From: Streptomyces sp. R41
GTDB lineage: Bacteria > Actinomycetota > Actinomycetes > Streptomycetales > Streptomycetaceae
Direction: 5' to 3'
NCBI RefSeq assembly: GCF_041053055.1
Contig: NZ_CP163443.1
Span: 5,873,001-5,937,000, forward strand
DNA: 64,000 nt
The notes beneath the pieces were generated by a model. It saw only the letters and a list, made by a program, of their open reading frames with translations. It was not told the DNA's origin and searched no databases. Position numbers and translations under genes: made by a program. Positions 56,774-64,000 of this stretch are shown piece by piece (positions within the stretch are counted from its first letter, which is position 1; each line of letters starts with the position of its first letter).

Positions 56774-56806
56774 AAGGCCCCCGGCGTTGTCCGCCCCGGG
56801 GGCCTT
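56774..56806 (+). terminator. MFS gene terminator
   Basis: Arms AAGGCCCCCGG (56774-56784) and CCGGGGGCCTT (56796-56806), 11-base loop, then CTTG. Confidence 0.85.
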
Positions 56807-56812
56807 CTTGTC

Positions 56813-56842
56813 GGGTGCGGGTGCGGGTGCGGGTGCGGGTGT
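56813..56842. repeat. Tandem hexamer repeat
   Basis: Four perfect GGGTGC units and one GGGTGT, right after the MFS terminator. A simple-sequence tract likely to vary in length between strains. Confidence 0.9.
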
Positions 56843-56865
56843 ACGGGGCTGGGGCCGGGCTGGTT

Positions 56866-56962
56866 TCGCCCCCTCCGCCCCTACCCGTCCCGTACCTGGG
56901 GGCTCCGCCCCCAGACCCCCGTATCGGCCTTGACGGCCTCGTCCTCAAACGCCGGACGGGCT
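56866..56962. repeat. Interspersed repeat element (inverse copy of the coaX-downstream element)
   Basis: Contains in order TTTCGCCCCCTCCGCCCC, CCTACCCGTCCCG, GGGGGCTCCGCCCCCAGACC, and CCTCGTCCTCAAACGCCGGA followed by CGGGCTGA. This is the reverse complement of the right part of 46821-46984. It lies between the MFS and AraC genes. Confidence 0.88.
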
Positions 56963-57015
56963 GAAAGATCTCCGGCCGGGGCTGACTGTCAGTCCCCCGT
57001 GCCACCATCTGAACC

Positions 57016-57447
57016 GTGGACAAAATGCGGCAGCTGCGGCTTGCCAAGGACGCGATGGATCGGGACTGGGCCGAGCCCGGGCTCGATCTCGACGCGGTGG
57101 CCGCGCATGCTGGTTACTCGCGCTATCACTTCATACGGGCCTTCAAGGCGGCGTACGGCGAGACGCCGGGCCAGTATCTGACCCACCGTCGTATCGACCG
57201 GGCCGAAGACCTGCTGCGGACCGCGAACCTCTCGGTGACCGAGATCTGCAACCTGGTCGGCTTCAGCAGCCTCGGTACGTTCTCGGCGCGCTTCAAGGCA
57301 TGGACCGGGCTGACTCCGAGCGAGTACCGGGCGAAGCATGTGGGGCGGGGGGCCGCACTCATACCCGGGTGTTACGCGATGCTCTGGGCCGGCGGCTTCA
57401 GGCCGGGGCCAGGTGCGCGAGAGCGCAATTCCGAAGAAGCACCGTGA
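57016..57447 (+). CDS. AraC-family transcriptional regulator (DNA-binding domain only)
   Basis: 143 aa from GTG 57016. Residues ~8-105 are the double helix-turn-helix: LDLDAVAAHAGYSRYHFIRAFKAAYGETPGQYL and SVTEICNLVGFSSLGTFSARFKAWTGLTPSEYR. There is no N-terminal ligand domain, so it is of the short MarA/SoxS-like layout. The VOC protein 91 bases downstream on the same strand is its typical partner and probable target. Confidence 0.92.
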   Translation: MDKMRQLRLAKDAMDRDWAEPGLDLDAVAAHAGYSRYHFIRAFKAAYGETPGQYLTHRRIDRAEDLLRTANLSVTEICNLVGFSSLGTFSARFKAWTGLTPSEYRAKHVGRGAALIPGCYAMLWAGGFRPGPGARERNSEEAP

Positions 57448-57538
57448 GCCCGTCGCTGCCTACCGTGGCAGGGCATTGAGCGCGGGCGACGCCCCCGTGG
57501 GGCCGTCCGCCCGACCACCCGCACACCTGGAGCACATC

Positions 57539-57985
57539 ATGATCAAGGGACTCGCCATTTCGACCGTCTGGGTCCTCGACCAGGACCGGGCCAAGGAGTT
57601 CTACACCCAGAAGCTCGGCCTCGAAGTCCGTACGGACATGACGATGGGCGACGGCGGCATGCGCTGGCTCACCGTCGGCGCCGAGAACCAGCCCGAGGTC
57701 GAGCTGACGCTCATGGTGCCCGGACCGCCCGCGATGGACCCCGAGTCCGCCGAGATGATGAAGAAGCTCGTGGCCAAGGGCGTGCTCGGTGCGGGCGCGC
57801 TGACCACCGACGACATCCAGGGGGACTACAAGAAGCTCAAGGACCGCGGTGTGGAGTTCCTGCAAGAGCCGCAGGAGCGGCCGTACGGGACGGAAGCGGT
57901 GTTCCGCGACGACTCCGGAAACTGGTTCTCGTTCACCCAGCCGCGAGAGGGCGGGCTCGACCTGGAGAAGGACTGGGGCTGCTGA
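57539..57985 (+). CDS. VOC-superfamily (glyoxalase-like) protein
   Basis: 148 aa from ATG 57539 (GGAG eight bases upstream). Two beta-alpha-beta-beta-beta modules: STVWVLDQDRAKEFYTQKLGLEVRTDM, and VEFLQEPQERPYGTEAVFRDDSGNWFSF. Members are glyoxalases, fosfomycin/bleomycin resistance proteins or dioxygenases; metal ligands are not complete enough to choose. It follows a short AraC-type regulator that probably controls it. Confidence 0.9.
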   Translation: MIKGLAISTVWVLDQDRAKEFYTQKLGLEVRTDMTMGDGGMRWLTVGAENQPEVELTLMVPGPPAMDPESAEMMKKLVAKGVLGAGALTTDDIQGDYKKLKDRGVEFLQEPQERPYGTEAVFRDDSGNWFSFTQPREGGLDLEKDWGC

Positions 57986-58161
57986 CCCCCTTCTGAGCTG
58001 ATCCCCTCCTGAGCCGACCCCCTTCAGAGGGGTGAGCGCTAACACGCATGTCGCGCGCGCGTCAACCTCTGTTGTCCAGGATGGTCCGTCCCCCTCTGGC
58101 CGCCCAGAATTCAGGCATCGACCACAAGAACGTGTCTCAGGGCATCTAGGGGGAACAGCAC

Positions 58162-58578
58162 ATGCGCGTGAACAAGAAGGTCGCGGCCACGGCTTCGGCG
58201 TTGATGATGACCACCGGCCTGCTGGCCATGGCCGGCTCCACCACGGCCAGCGCCGCCGACGGCTGCAACAACAACGGCGGCAGGACCGTCCAGGAAGTGA
58301 TCGGGGCGCGCGGCCAGGGCATCGAGCTGCGGGTGAACGGGTCCGGGGACGGCACTTGCGCCTGGGGCCGGATCGTCGTCGGTGACGTCGGGATGCACGT
58401 CTGGGTGGACCGCAGCAGCGACGGCGGCCGCACCTGGGAGCCGCAGCTCGGCTGGCGGGAGATCGAGAGCGGCGGCAGCGTCTGGACCGAGGCCTGGCGC
58501 GACCGCAACGGCCAGCTGATGCGGGCCTGCGGCGACTCGGGCTACAACACGACGATCCACTGCACCAAGTGGTACTAG
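58162..58578 (+). CDS. Small secreted four-cysteine protein
   Basis: 138 aa from ATG 58162 (GGGGGAAC upstream). A Sec signal peptide (KKVAATASALMMTTGLLAMAG) with cleavage after ASA near residue 31. The mature protein, ~107 aa, has cysteines at 35, 66, 123 and 134, probably two disulfides, and many Trp and Gly. I do not recognise the family; the pattern (GCNNNGGRTVQEVIG, GTCAWGRIVVGDVGMHVWVDRS) resembles other unannotated Streptomyces secreted proteins. The coding 3' end is echoed three times in the DNA downstream. Confidence 0.8.
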   Translation: MRVNKKVAATASALMMTTGLLAMAGSTTASAADGCNNNGGRTVQEVIGARGQGIELRVNGSGDGTCAWGRIVVGDVGMHVWVDRSSDGGRTWEPQLGWREIESGGSVWTEAWRDRNGQLMRACGDSGYNTTIHCTKWY

Positions 58579-58706
58579 GACGACGACCCAGTGTTGTCAG
58601 GGGCACGCGGGAGACGGTGATCCACTGCGCCAGTGGCACGGGTCGACGACCATCCACTGCTCCCAGTGACACTGGGGACGACGACGATCCACTGCTCCCA
58701 GTTGTA
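58551..58706 (+). repeat. Degenerate repeats of the secreted gene's 3' end
   Basis: The motif ATCCACTGC plus following CCAGT-type bases, which ends the secreted-protein gene (58555), recurs at 58620, 58652 and 58687. The last two share ATCCACTGCTCCCAGT exactly. The copies lie beyond the stop codon. Confidence 0.8.
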
Positions 58707-58793
58707 CGGGGACTGGGCGCTGCGGCGGGCTTCCGGGCCTGCCGGGCTCCTGAGTCCTCCTGACGGTGCCTCCTGATCGGGCCCGCATGCGCG

Positions 58794-58827
58794 AGGGGCG
58801 TGGCCGGAATTCTCCGGCCACGCCCCT
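58794..58827. terminator. Bidirectional terminator between convergent genes
   Basis: Perfect 15-bp stem, arms AGGGGCGTGGCCGGA (58794-58808) and its complement (58813-58827), with an ATTC loop. It lies between the secreted gene and cseC. Confidence 0.9.
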
Positions 58828-58841
58828 CCCGTGTCGGTGCG

Positions 58842-60221
58842 CTACTTCCCCGACGCCGGCAGCATCGGATAGCTCCCCGTGTTCGTCGGCGCGTGCTCCG
58901 GCAGCCACAGCACCGCGACCGCGCCCTCGGCGGGTACGTCGTCCGGTGCCCCGGCGGGCCGTACGTTGCGGAAGGTCAGCCGGGCGCCGAGCACCCGGGC
59001 CTGGCCCGCGGCGATGGTCAGGCCCAGGCCGTGGCCGTGGCCCGCGCGGTCGGTGCTGCCCGTGCGGAAGCGGCTCGGGCCCTCGGCGAGGAGGGCCTCG
59101 GGGAAGCCGGGACCATGGTCGCGGACGCGGATGACGCGGCCCTCGACGGTGACCTCGATGGGCGGTTTGCCGTGCCGGGAGGCGTTCGCGAGCAGGTTGA
59201 ACAGAACGCGCTCCAGACGGCGCGGGTCCGTCGTGACCTCGGACTCGTGCACCACGCGCACCTCGACGTCCGCGTCCTTGGCGGCCACGCGCCGCGACAC
59301 GAACTCGCCGAGCATGATGTCCTGCAGCTCGGCCCGCTCTGACGCCCCGTCGAGCCGGGCGACCTCCAGGACGTCCTCGACGAGGGTGCGCATGGCCTGC
59401 GCCCGGTCCCGGACCAGTTCGGTGGGGCGGCCGGGCGGCAGGAGCTCCGCCGCCGTCAGCAACCCGGTCACCGGCGTACGCAGCTCGTGCGCGATGTCCG
59501 CGGTCACCCGGCGCTCGGCCTCGATGCGCTGCTGGAGCGCGTCCGCCATGGCGTCCACGGCACGCGCGAGGTCGTCGGTCTCGTCGCGCACCACACCGCC
59601 GATCGCGTCCCGTACCCGTACGTCGGTCTCGCCCTTGGCGACCCGGTTCGCGGCGGACGCGGCCTTGCGCAGCCGGCGCGAGAGCTGGCCGCCGATGAGT
59701 ACGCCGAGCGCGCTGCCGCCGAAGACGACCGCGATGGAGCCGATGATCAGCGCCTGGTCGAGGTCCTTCATGACGTCCGCGTTGCGGTCCGTGAACCGCT
59801 CGTGCCAGGACAGCACCCTGCCGTCCCTGAGCGGTACGGCGGCCCAGATGTCGGGCACCCCGTTCGGGCCGTCGGACACATAGGTGGCCCGGCGGCCCTC
59901 CGAGACCTTCGCCAGCAGGTCCGCCGGGATGGCCGGGTCGTCGATCTTGGCCCCGAAGGGGGGCTGCCGGCCCGGCCCGTACATGCGCTGGGCGAGCTGG
60001 ATGCGCTCGTCCGCCAGGTCGCGCGAGTTGTCGAGCATCGACACGCGCGCCGCGTTGTGCACGACCAGGCTCAGTGCGATCGCGACCAGGGCGCCGACCA
60101 GGGCGATGGCCGCGCTGAGCTTCCACCGGATGCCGGTACGGATGCTCACGCCGTCACTTGCGTCCCTGTCCAGGCCTATGCCCGCACCGCCTCGACCCGG
60201 ACGCTGAGAAATCCCCCGCAT
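58842..60221 (-). CDS. cseC: CseC sensor histidine kinase
   Basis: 459 aa from ATG 60221, eight bases after the cseB stop; the frame extends further upstream. Two membrane spans (about residues 35-55 and 160-185) flank an extracytoplasmic sensor. HAMP follows, then HisKA IAHELRTPVTGLLTAAELL, N-box NLLANASRHG, G-boxes VRDHGPGFP and GHGLGLTIAAG. It senses cell-wall damage and phosphorylates CseB, which switches on sigE. Order sigE-cseA-cseB-cseC is preserved. Confidence 0.95.
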   Translation of the reverse strand: MRGISQRPGRGGAGIGLDRDASDGVSIRTGIRWKLSAAIALVGALVAIALSLVVHNAARVSMLDNSRDLADERIQLAQRMYGPGRQPPFGAKIDDPAIPADLLAKVSEGRRATYVSDGPNGVPDIWAAVPLRDGRVLSWHERFTDRNADVMKDLDQALIIGSIAVVFGGSALGVLIGGQLSRRLRKAASAANRVAKGETDVRVRDAIGGVVRDETDDLARAVDAMADALQQRIEAERRVTADIAHELRTPVTGLLTAAELLPPGRPTELVRDRAQAMRTLVEDVLEVARLDGASERAELQDIMLGEFVSRRVAAKDADVEVRVVHESEVTTDPRRLERVLFNLLANASRHGKPPIEVTVEGRVIRVRDHGPGFPEALLAEGPSRFRTGSTDRAGHGHGLGLTIAAGQARVLGARLTFRNVRPAGAPDDVPAEGAVAVLWLPEHAPTNTGSYPMLPASGK

Positions 60222-60229
60222 ACTCCCGC

Positions 60230-60934
60230 TCAGGCCTTCAACTTGTAGCCGAAGCCGCGGACCGTCTCGATCCGGTCCTGGCCGATCTTCGTGCGCAGCC
60301 GCTGCACATGGACGTCGACGACCCGGGTGTCTCCGCCCCAGCCGTAGTCCCACACACGTTCGAGCAGCTTGTCGCGGCTCAGCACCGTACCCGGCGCGGA
60401 CGAGAACTCCAGCAGCAGCCGCATCTCGGTGGGCGTGAGCGCCACCGGCGTACCGCCCTTGAGTACCTCCATGCCCTCGGTGTCGATCTCCAGGTCGCCG
60501 AAGGCGAGCACCCCGCCGTCGACGGACGAGGCGCCCTCGGTCGCGTGGGCGCCGCCGTTGGCGTGTCCGAAGCGGCGCAGCACGGCGCGGATGCGGGCGA
60601 CCAGGACGGCTCCGTCGAAGGGCTTGGTCACGTAGTCGTCGGCCCCCGCCTCCAGGCCGAGCACGACGTCGATGGAGTCGGCGCGGGCGGACAGCATGAT
60701 CACGGGGACGGTCGACTCGTCACGGATACGGCGGCACAGCGAGACACCGTCGAGTCCGGGCACCATGACATCCAGCAGGGCGATGTCGGGGCGGTCGGCG
60801 CGGAACGCCTCCAGGCCGGACAGTCCGTCGGGCATGGCCGTGACCGCGAAGCCGTCGCGCTCCAGGGCGAGCTGCGTGGCCTCGCGGATGACGTCGTCGT
60901 CCTCGACGAACAGGACGTGGGTCTGCTCTGCCAT
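60230..60934 (-). CDS. cseB: CseB response regulator (OmpR/PhoB type)
   Basis: 234 aa. Receiver domain with VLFVEDDDVIREATQ, phosphoacceptor IALLDVMVPGLDGVS and DDYVTKPFDG. The winged-helix output is VALTPTEMRLLLEFSSAPGTVLSRDKLLERVWDY, followed by RVVDVHVQRLRTKIG. When phosphorylated by CseC, it activates the sigE operon promoter. It lies 19 bases downstream of cseA. Confidence 0.96.
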   Translation of the reverse strand: MAEQTHVLFVEDDDVIREATQLALERDGFAVTAMPDGLSGLEAFRADRPDIALLDVMVPGLDGVSLCRRIRDESTVPVIMLSARADSIDVVLGLEAGADDYVTKPFDGAVLVARIRAVLRRFGHANGGAHATEGASSVDGGVLAFGDLEIDTEGMEVLKGGTPVALTPTEMRLLLEFSSAPGTVLSRDKLLERVWDYGWGGDTRVVDVHVQRLRTKIGQDRIETVRGFGYKLKA

Positions 60935-60953
60935 CCGGCTGCTCCGTGTGCTC

Positions 60954-61601
60954 TCAGTTCGAGGGGGCGGGGGTGTCGGTGCCGCCCACCGCGTTGCTGT
61001 AGTCGTTGTGGATCCGGGACTGCTCGGTGAAGCGGGTCGCGGACCAGCCGTAGGTGATCACTTCTTCGCTGGAGGGATACGACACCGGGTCGCCCTTCTT
61101 GTACAGCTGCTGGGTGACCACCAGATCGCCACGGTCGATCTCGGCGTAGACGGGAGGCTCCTCGGCCTTGAAGACATTCTGGTACTTGCCGTCTTCCTCG
61201 CGATATACGTACGAGCCGACGCCGACGGCGTCGCCGCAGGTCATCACGTTGATCACGACGTCGTCCGAGGATCCCCCGGTCAGGTCCCCGTAGGACACGT
61301 CGACCGGATACTCGTCCGCGACGCACGGCTTCAGATCGCGCTTGACCGACGCGCTGACCTGCGGGTCGTCCTTGACGAGCTGGACCGCGTCCACCCGCTT
61401 GGCCGCCTTGCCGGGCGAGGCGGAGGCGGAGGGCGTGGCGGCGCCCTTGGCCACCGCCTCACTGCCCGCCGGACCCTCGTCGCGGGCGCCCGTACCGCCG
61501 GTGGCGCAGGCGGTCACGAAAAGGCTGAGGGCGGTGAGCACGGCCGCTGCCGTACTCCCCGCCTTCAGGACCTCCCTGGCCCGAGTTCCTAGGCCGCGCA
61601 A
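60954..61601 (-). CDS. cseA: CseA lipoprotein, modulator of SigE/CseBC
   Basis: 215 aa from TTG 61601, which overlaps the sigE stop by 13 bases; GAGGAG lies eight bases upstream. A lipoprotein signal with lipobox VTAC (Cys about residue 32) after LTALSLF. The mature part starts with an Ala/Ser/Gly-rich linker, then a domain with a conserved cysteine pair (KPCVADEYP and VMTCGDAVG). CseA is a negative modulator of the sigE system, acting outside the membrane. Confidence 0.93.
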   Translation of the reverse strand: MRGLGTRAREVLKAGSTAAAVLTALSLFVTACATGGTGARDEGPAGSEAVAKGAATPSASASPGKAAKRVDAVQLVKDDPQVSASVKRDLKPCVADEYPVDVSYGDLTGGSSDDVVINVMTCGDAVGVGSYVYREEDGKYQNVFKAEEPPVYAEIDRGDLVVTQQLYKKGDPVSYPSSEEVITYGWSATRFTEQSRIHNDYSNAVGGTDTPAPSN

Positions 61602-62140
61602 CGCTCCCGCTCCTCACTCGGTTCGAGCGCGCGGGCGCCGCGCTCCTCGTAGTCCCGGCTCTCCAGCTCCTCGCGGAGCCGGGCCAGCGCCCGGTGCAGC
61701 GTGCTCTTGACCGTTCCGGCCGACATGCCAAGCGCGGCGGCCGTCTCCTCCGTGGACATCTGCTCCCAGTGTCGCAGCACCACGACACTGCGCTGCTTGG
61801 GAGCGAGCACCTTCATGATGTCCATGAGAAGCGCGCGGTCCGCGTGCTGCTCGGTGGAGTCGTCGACGGACGCGTCCGGCAGCTGCTCGGTCGGGACCTC
61901 CTCCAGCTTCCGGGCCCGCCACCACTCGGTGCGCGTATTGATCATCACGCGACGCAGATACGCGTCGGCCAGGCGCTTGTCCGCGATGCCGTCCCAGCGG
62001 CCGTACGTCCGTACGAGCGCGGTCTGCAGCAGGTCCTGGGCGTCGACCGGGTCGGGGACCAGGCGGCGGGCACTGCGCAGCAGCGCGTCCTGCCGAGTGC
62101 GGACGTACTCCTCGAATTCGAGCACCTCGCCGTGCGCCAT
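61589..62140 (-). CDS. sigE: ECF sigma factor SigE
   Basis: 183 aa from ATG 62140. Region 2: FEEYVRTRQDALLRSARRLV, DAQDLLQTALVRTYGRWDGI and DAYLRRVMINTRTEWWR. Region 4: LAPKQRSVVVLRHWEQMSTEETAAALGMSAGTVKSTLHRAL. A long acidic linker joins them. SigE is the envelope-stress ECF factor of Streptomyces. It has no anti-sigma factor of the usual type and is controlled at transcription by CseB/CseC. Confidence 0.96.
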   Translation of the reverse strand: MAHGEVLEFEEYVRTRQDALLRSARRLVPDPVDAQDLLQTALVRTYGRWDGIADKRLADAYLRRVMINTRTEWWRARKLEEVPTEQLPDASVDDSTEQHADRALLMDIMKVLAPKQRSVVVLRHWEQMSTEETAAALGMSAGTVKSTLHRALARLREELESRDYEERGARALEPSEERERCAA

Positions 62141-62181
62141 GATCAACCGCCTCCATCCCCGTTTCCGACCTGCCTGCTGCC

Positions 62182-62298
62182 GGTTGTCCGTTGCCTCTGT
62201 GCCGCACTGTGTGCGGTACGCAAATGAAGCTACGGAGGGGTTGTCACGGGGTTGTCCGAGCCAGCCTTCGGCAAGCAATCGGCTGTCCGTCGGTTGTG
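62182..62298 (-). promoter_or_regulatory. Direct-repeat region upstream of sigE (candidate CseB site)
   Basis: GGTTGTC appears at 62239-62245 and 62250-62256, an 11-bp spacing typical of tandem OmpR-family sites, about 100-115 bp before the sigE start. Further copies lie at 62182-62188 and, as GGTTGTG, 62292-62298. On the sigE strand they read GACAACC. CseB is an OmpR-type regulator known to act on this promoter. Confidence 0.55.
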
Positions 62299-62379
62299 TA
62301 ACGGATGTAGGTGCGGGGTAAGGCGAGGTGGTTGTACGTCCCGTTTGATCCGCTTTTGCCCTGCGGACTGCCTCAACTG

Positions 62380-63288
62380 CTATGTCAACGGCAGCCGATA
62401 CAGACCGCCCGGGAGCGGTTCCACGAGTCCGTCGGCGACGAGACCGTCGAGCGCGCGGGCCCGCTGTACCGGTTCGTCCCATACGCGGTCCAGGGCCGCC
62501 TGCGGAACGGGTACGACGGCTTCTCTGAGTACGGCGAGGAGCTTCCCGCGGACCTGCCTGTCCGTACCCGCGTACGTCTGTCCGCGCCTCGCCGGCCCCT
62601 CGTGCTCCGGCTTGCCCGCCAGCCGCCAGGCGCACTGCGTGGCGATCGGGCAGCGGTCGCAGGTCTCGTTCTTCGCCGTGCAGACGAGCGCGCCGAGTTC
62701 CATGGAGGCGGCGGCCCAGCGGGACGCCGTGTGCTCGCTCTCGGGGAGCAGCGCGCGGGCGAGCTTGCGCTCGGCGGCCGTGGTGGCGTTCGGCGGGTAC
62801 TGCACGCCGGTGACGGCGCGGGCGAAGACGCGCCGGACGTTCGTGTCGAGCACGGCATGCCGCTGCCCGTACGCGAACGACGCGACCGCCGCGGCCGTGT
62901 ACTCCCCGATCCCGGGCAGCGCCAGCAACTGGGCGTGCTGCGTCGGTACGTCGCCGGCGTGCCGCTCCGTTATGGCCACCGCCGCGCCGTGCAGGCGCAG
63001 CGCGCGTCGCGGGTAGCCGAGACGGCCCCAGGCGCGGACAGCCTCGCCCGGGGCTTCCTTCGCCAGGTCGGCGGGGCGGGGCCAGCGGGCCAGCCACTGC
63101 TCGTACACGGGCAGGACGCGGTTCACCGGGGTCTGCTGCAGCATGAACTCGCTGACCATCACTCCCCAGGGGCCGGCGTCGGGGCGCCGCCAGGGGAGGT
63201 CGCGGGCGTGCTCCTCGAACCAGGCGATGACGGGGGTGTGCAGGGGCTCGCCGGGGGCGTTTTGGGTGGGCTTGGTGGGTGCAGTCAT
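62380..63288 (-). CDS. mutY: A/G-specific adenine glycosylase
   Basis: 302 aa from ATG 63288. Removes adenine mispaired with 8-oxoguanine. Catalytic glutamate in VSEFMLQQTPVNRV; helix-hairpin-helix LPGIGEYTAAAVASFAYG with catalytic aspartate in VLDTNVRRV; and a [4Fe-4S] cluster with C-x6-C-x2-C-x5-C spacing in CTAKNETCDRCPIATQC. The C-terminal 8-oxoG recognition domain is short, as usual in actinobacteria. The long gap to the sigE region carries the CseB repeats. Confidence 0.96.
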   Translation of the reverse strand: MTAPTKPTQNAPGEPLHTPVIAWFEEHARDLPWRRPDAGPWGVMVSEFMLQQTPVNRVLPVYEQWLARWPRPADLAKEAPGEAVRAWGRLGYPRRALRLHGAAVAITERHAGDVPTQHAQLLALPGIGEYTAAAVASFAYGQRHAVLDTNVRRVFARAVTGVQYPPNATTAAERKLARALLPESEHTASRWAAASMELGALVCTAKNETCDRCPIATQCAWRLAGKPEHEGPARRGQTYAGTDRQVRGKLLAVLREAVVPVPQAALDRVWDEPVQRARALDGLVADGLVEPLPGGLYRLPLT

Positions 63289-63354
63289 GGCGTAGTCGAT
63301 CCTGCCATGCGGGGGTTGGGGGTGCGCGCTCGACGCCGGGTGCGAGTGGGGTGG

Positions 63355-63453
63355 TTTTTCGCCCCCTCCGCCCCTACCCTCCCCCACTCTCGGCTTCGCT
63401 CGAGCGGGGGGACCCCCATCGTGCCTGGGGGCTTCGCCCCCCAGACCCCCTGG
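63355..63453. repeat. Composite interspersed repeat element (copy 4 of the palindrome plus flanks)
   Basis: A mosaic of two families: TTTTTCGCCCCCTCCGCCCCTACC (edge shared with 46821-46984 and 56866-56962), then the inverted palindrome block CTCGGCTTCGCTCGAGCG (63378-63424), then GGGGGCTTCGCCCCCCAGACC (shared with 56904-56926). It fills the space before mutY. Confidence 0.88.
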
Positions 63454-63623
63454 GTTGTGTTCTGACTGCGGGTGGGTGGGGGTCTTGTCGCGCAGTGCCC
63501 CGCGCCCCTTACGGGCGAAGGGGGCGAACAACCCTCTGGTGCCGGGATGATGATCCGGAAAAGTTGAAGTCGGGGCGGCGGGTGGGGCAAGCGGCGGGGC
63601 GGATCTCTCGTACAGTTTGCGCC

Positions 63624-64000
63624 GTGGGATCTCTGCGCAATCCGGTCGGGCCGCTTCCCTCCACCATCTACTGGCGTCGGAGGGCCGTTCTGCTGTCCAT
63701 GGTCGCCCTGTTGGCGCTGCTCATCGTGTGGGTGGTCGGCTCCGGCGGCGGAGGTAGCAAGAACAACGCCGACGGGTCCAACGGCAAGAATCCCGCGCCC
63801 TCGATCACTCCGGGCCCCTCCGGCTCCGGCCCCGCGATCAGCCAACACCCGGGCGGCCGCGACGAGTCGAGCGGCAGCGACAGCGGCGGCGGAAGCGGGA
63901 CCGGTGACGGGTCGGGGTCCGGTTCCGGGGGCTCCAGTGGCAGCGGCGGCGCGTCCGGCGGTGGATCCGACGACGGATCCAACGGCGGCGGAGGGGCGGG
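63624..64000 (+). CDS. Membrane-anchored Gly/Ser-rich protein, C-terminus beyond window
   Basis: About 125 residues visible from GTG 63624. One membrane span (residues ~22-42, AVLLSMVALLALLIVWVVG) is followed by an extended hydrophilic segment of Gly, Ser, Asp and Asn repeats (GSGSGSGGSSGSGG-type), probably a flexible extracytoplasmic linker. A folded domain may lie beyond the window edge. It resembles an uncharacterised Streptomyces protein near mutY and disA, but I cannot name it. Confidence 0.7.
   Translation, partial: MGSLRNPVGPLPSTIYWRRRAVLLSMVALLALLIVWVVGSGGGGSKNNADGSNGKNPAPSITPGPSGSGPAISQHPGGRDESSGSDSGGGSGTGDGSGSGSGGSSGSGGASGGGSDDGSNGGGGA

Noticed and set aside
63668..63982. Minus-strand Pro-rich open frame at the window end
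   Set aside because: It is the complement of a Gly/Ser/Asp repeat in the plus-strand membrane protein, and has no start or motif support.

Overview
The window is GC-rich, with dense third-position G/C codon use, many GTG starts and many 4-base stop/start overlaps. It carries a set of genes diagnostic of Streptomyces: the sigE-cseA-cseB-cseC envelope-stress operon, tipA, lsr2, clpC, and ftsH beside hpt, tilS and dacB. As I remember the Streptomyces coelicolor chromosome, the order matches the conserved core stretch between the sigE operon and tipA. I see no prophage, integrase, CRISPR array, rRNA or tRNA gene, so this looks like core chromosome rather than an island.

Layout. 1-6.4 kb: a cut-off HATPase anti-sigma-like protein and a divergent XRE/DUF5753 regulator, an aldehyde dehydrogenase, a DinB-like protein, and a PadR regulator upstream of a DrrA/DrrB-type ABC exporter. 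6.4-12.3 kb: a Uma2-family protein, glutamate decarboxylase with a CLC channel (acid resistance), the thiostrepton-responsive MerR regulator TipA with its palindromic promoter, YbjQ and a DedA membrane protein. 12.3-21.8 kb: a ThrE-like exporter, inorganic pyrophosphatase, a PBP4-type carboxypeptidase, a zinc metalloprotease, tilS, hpt and ftsH. 21.9-25.8 kb: folate synthesis (folE; folP-NTF2-like-folB-folK-DUF3180). 25.9-41 kb: a lysyl-PG-synthase-like protein, an esterase, a coiled-coil/disordered protein, a 92-bp tandem repeat array, a YdbT/YdbS-like PH-domain pair, a stand-alone nuoD paralogue overlapping tail-to-tail with a MidA/NDUFAF7-type methyltransferase, a two-component system, a TmrB-like ATPase, a DUF5937 regulator and a threonine aldolase. 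41.2-46.8 kb: a coupled cofactor operon (DUF2520 oxidoreductase-panC-nadB-nadC-coaX). 47-54.4 kb: small proteins, a BlaI-type repressor, N-acetylglutamate synthase, lsr2, clpC and a secreted M23 peptidase. 54.4-58.6 kb: a divergent TetR/MFS pair, an AraC-type regulator, a VOC protein and a secreted four-cysteine protein. 58.8-64 kb: the cseC-cseB-cseA-sigE operon (minus strand), mutY, and the start of a membrane-anchored glycine/serine-rich protein.

How the parts work together. Three themes recur. Envelope and protein quality control: sigE/CseABC, FtsH, ClpC, DacB, the M23 peptidase, DedA and the LPG-synthase-like protein. Sequences shaped like ECF-sigma promoters (GGAAC, 18 bases, GTT or GTC) lie before ftsH, clpC, dedA and the M23 gene, and a ClgR-type operator lies before clpC. 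Cofactor supply: folate, NAD and pantothenate/CoA clusters with translational coupling. Transporter-plus-repressor modules: PadR/ABC, TetR/MFS and TipA/(CLC-Gad), each with readable operators.

The intergenic DNA is unusually informative. It holds several strong hairpin terminators, a modular palindromic repeat family present in several copies (one copy forms the 3' end of nadB), tandem repeats of 6, 8, 24 and 92 bp, and a perfect 33-bp palindrome between a DUF5937 regulator and a 70-aa protein. I found no wholly new multi-gene system. The best candidates for new biology are the nuoD paralogue with its overlapping MidA methyltransferase, the repeat families, and the ECF-type promoters shared by the two AAA+ proteolysis genes.
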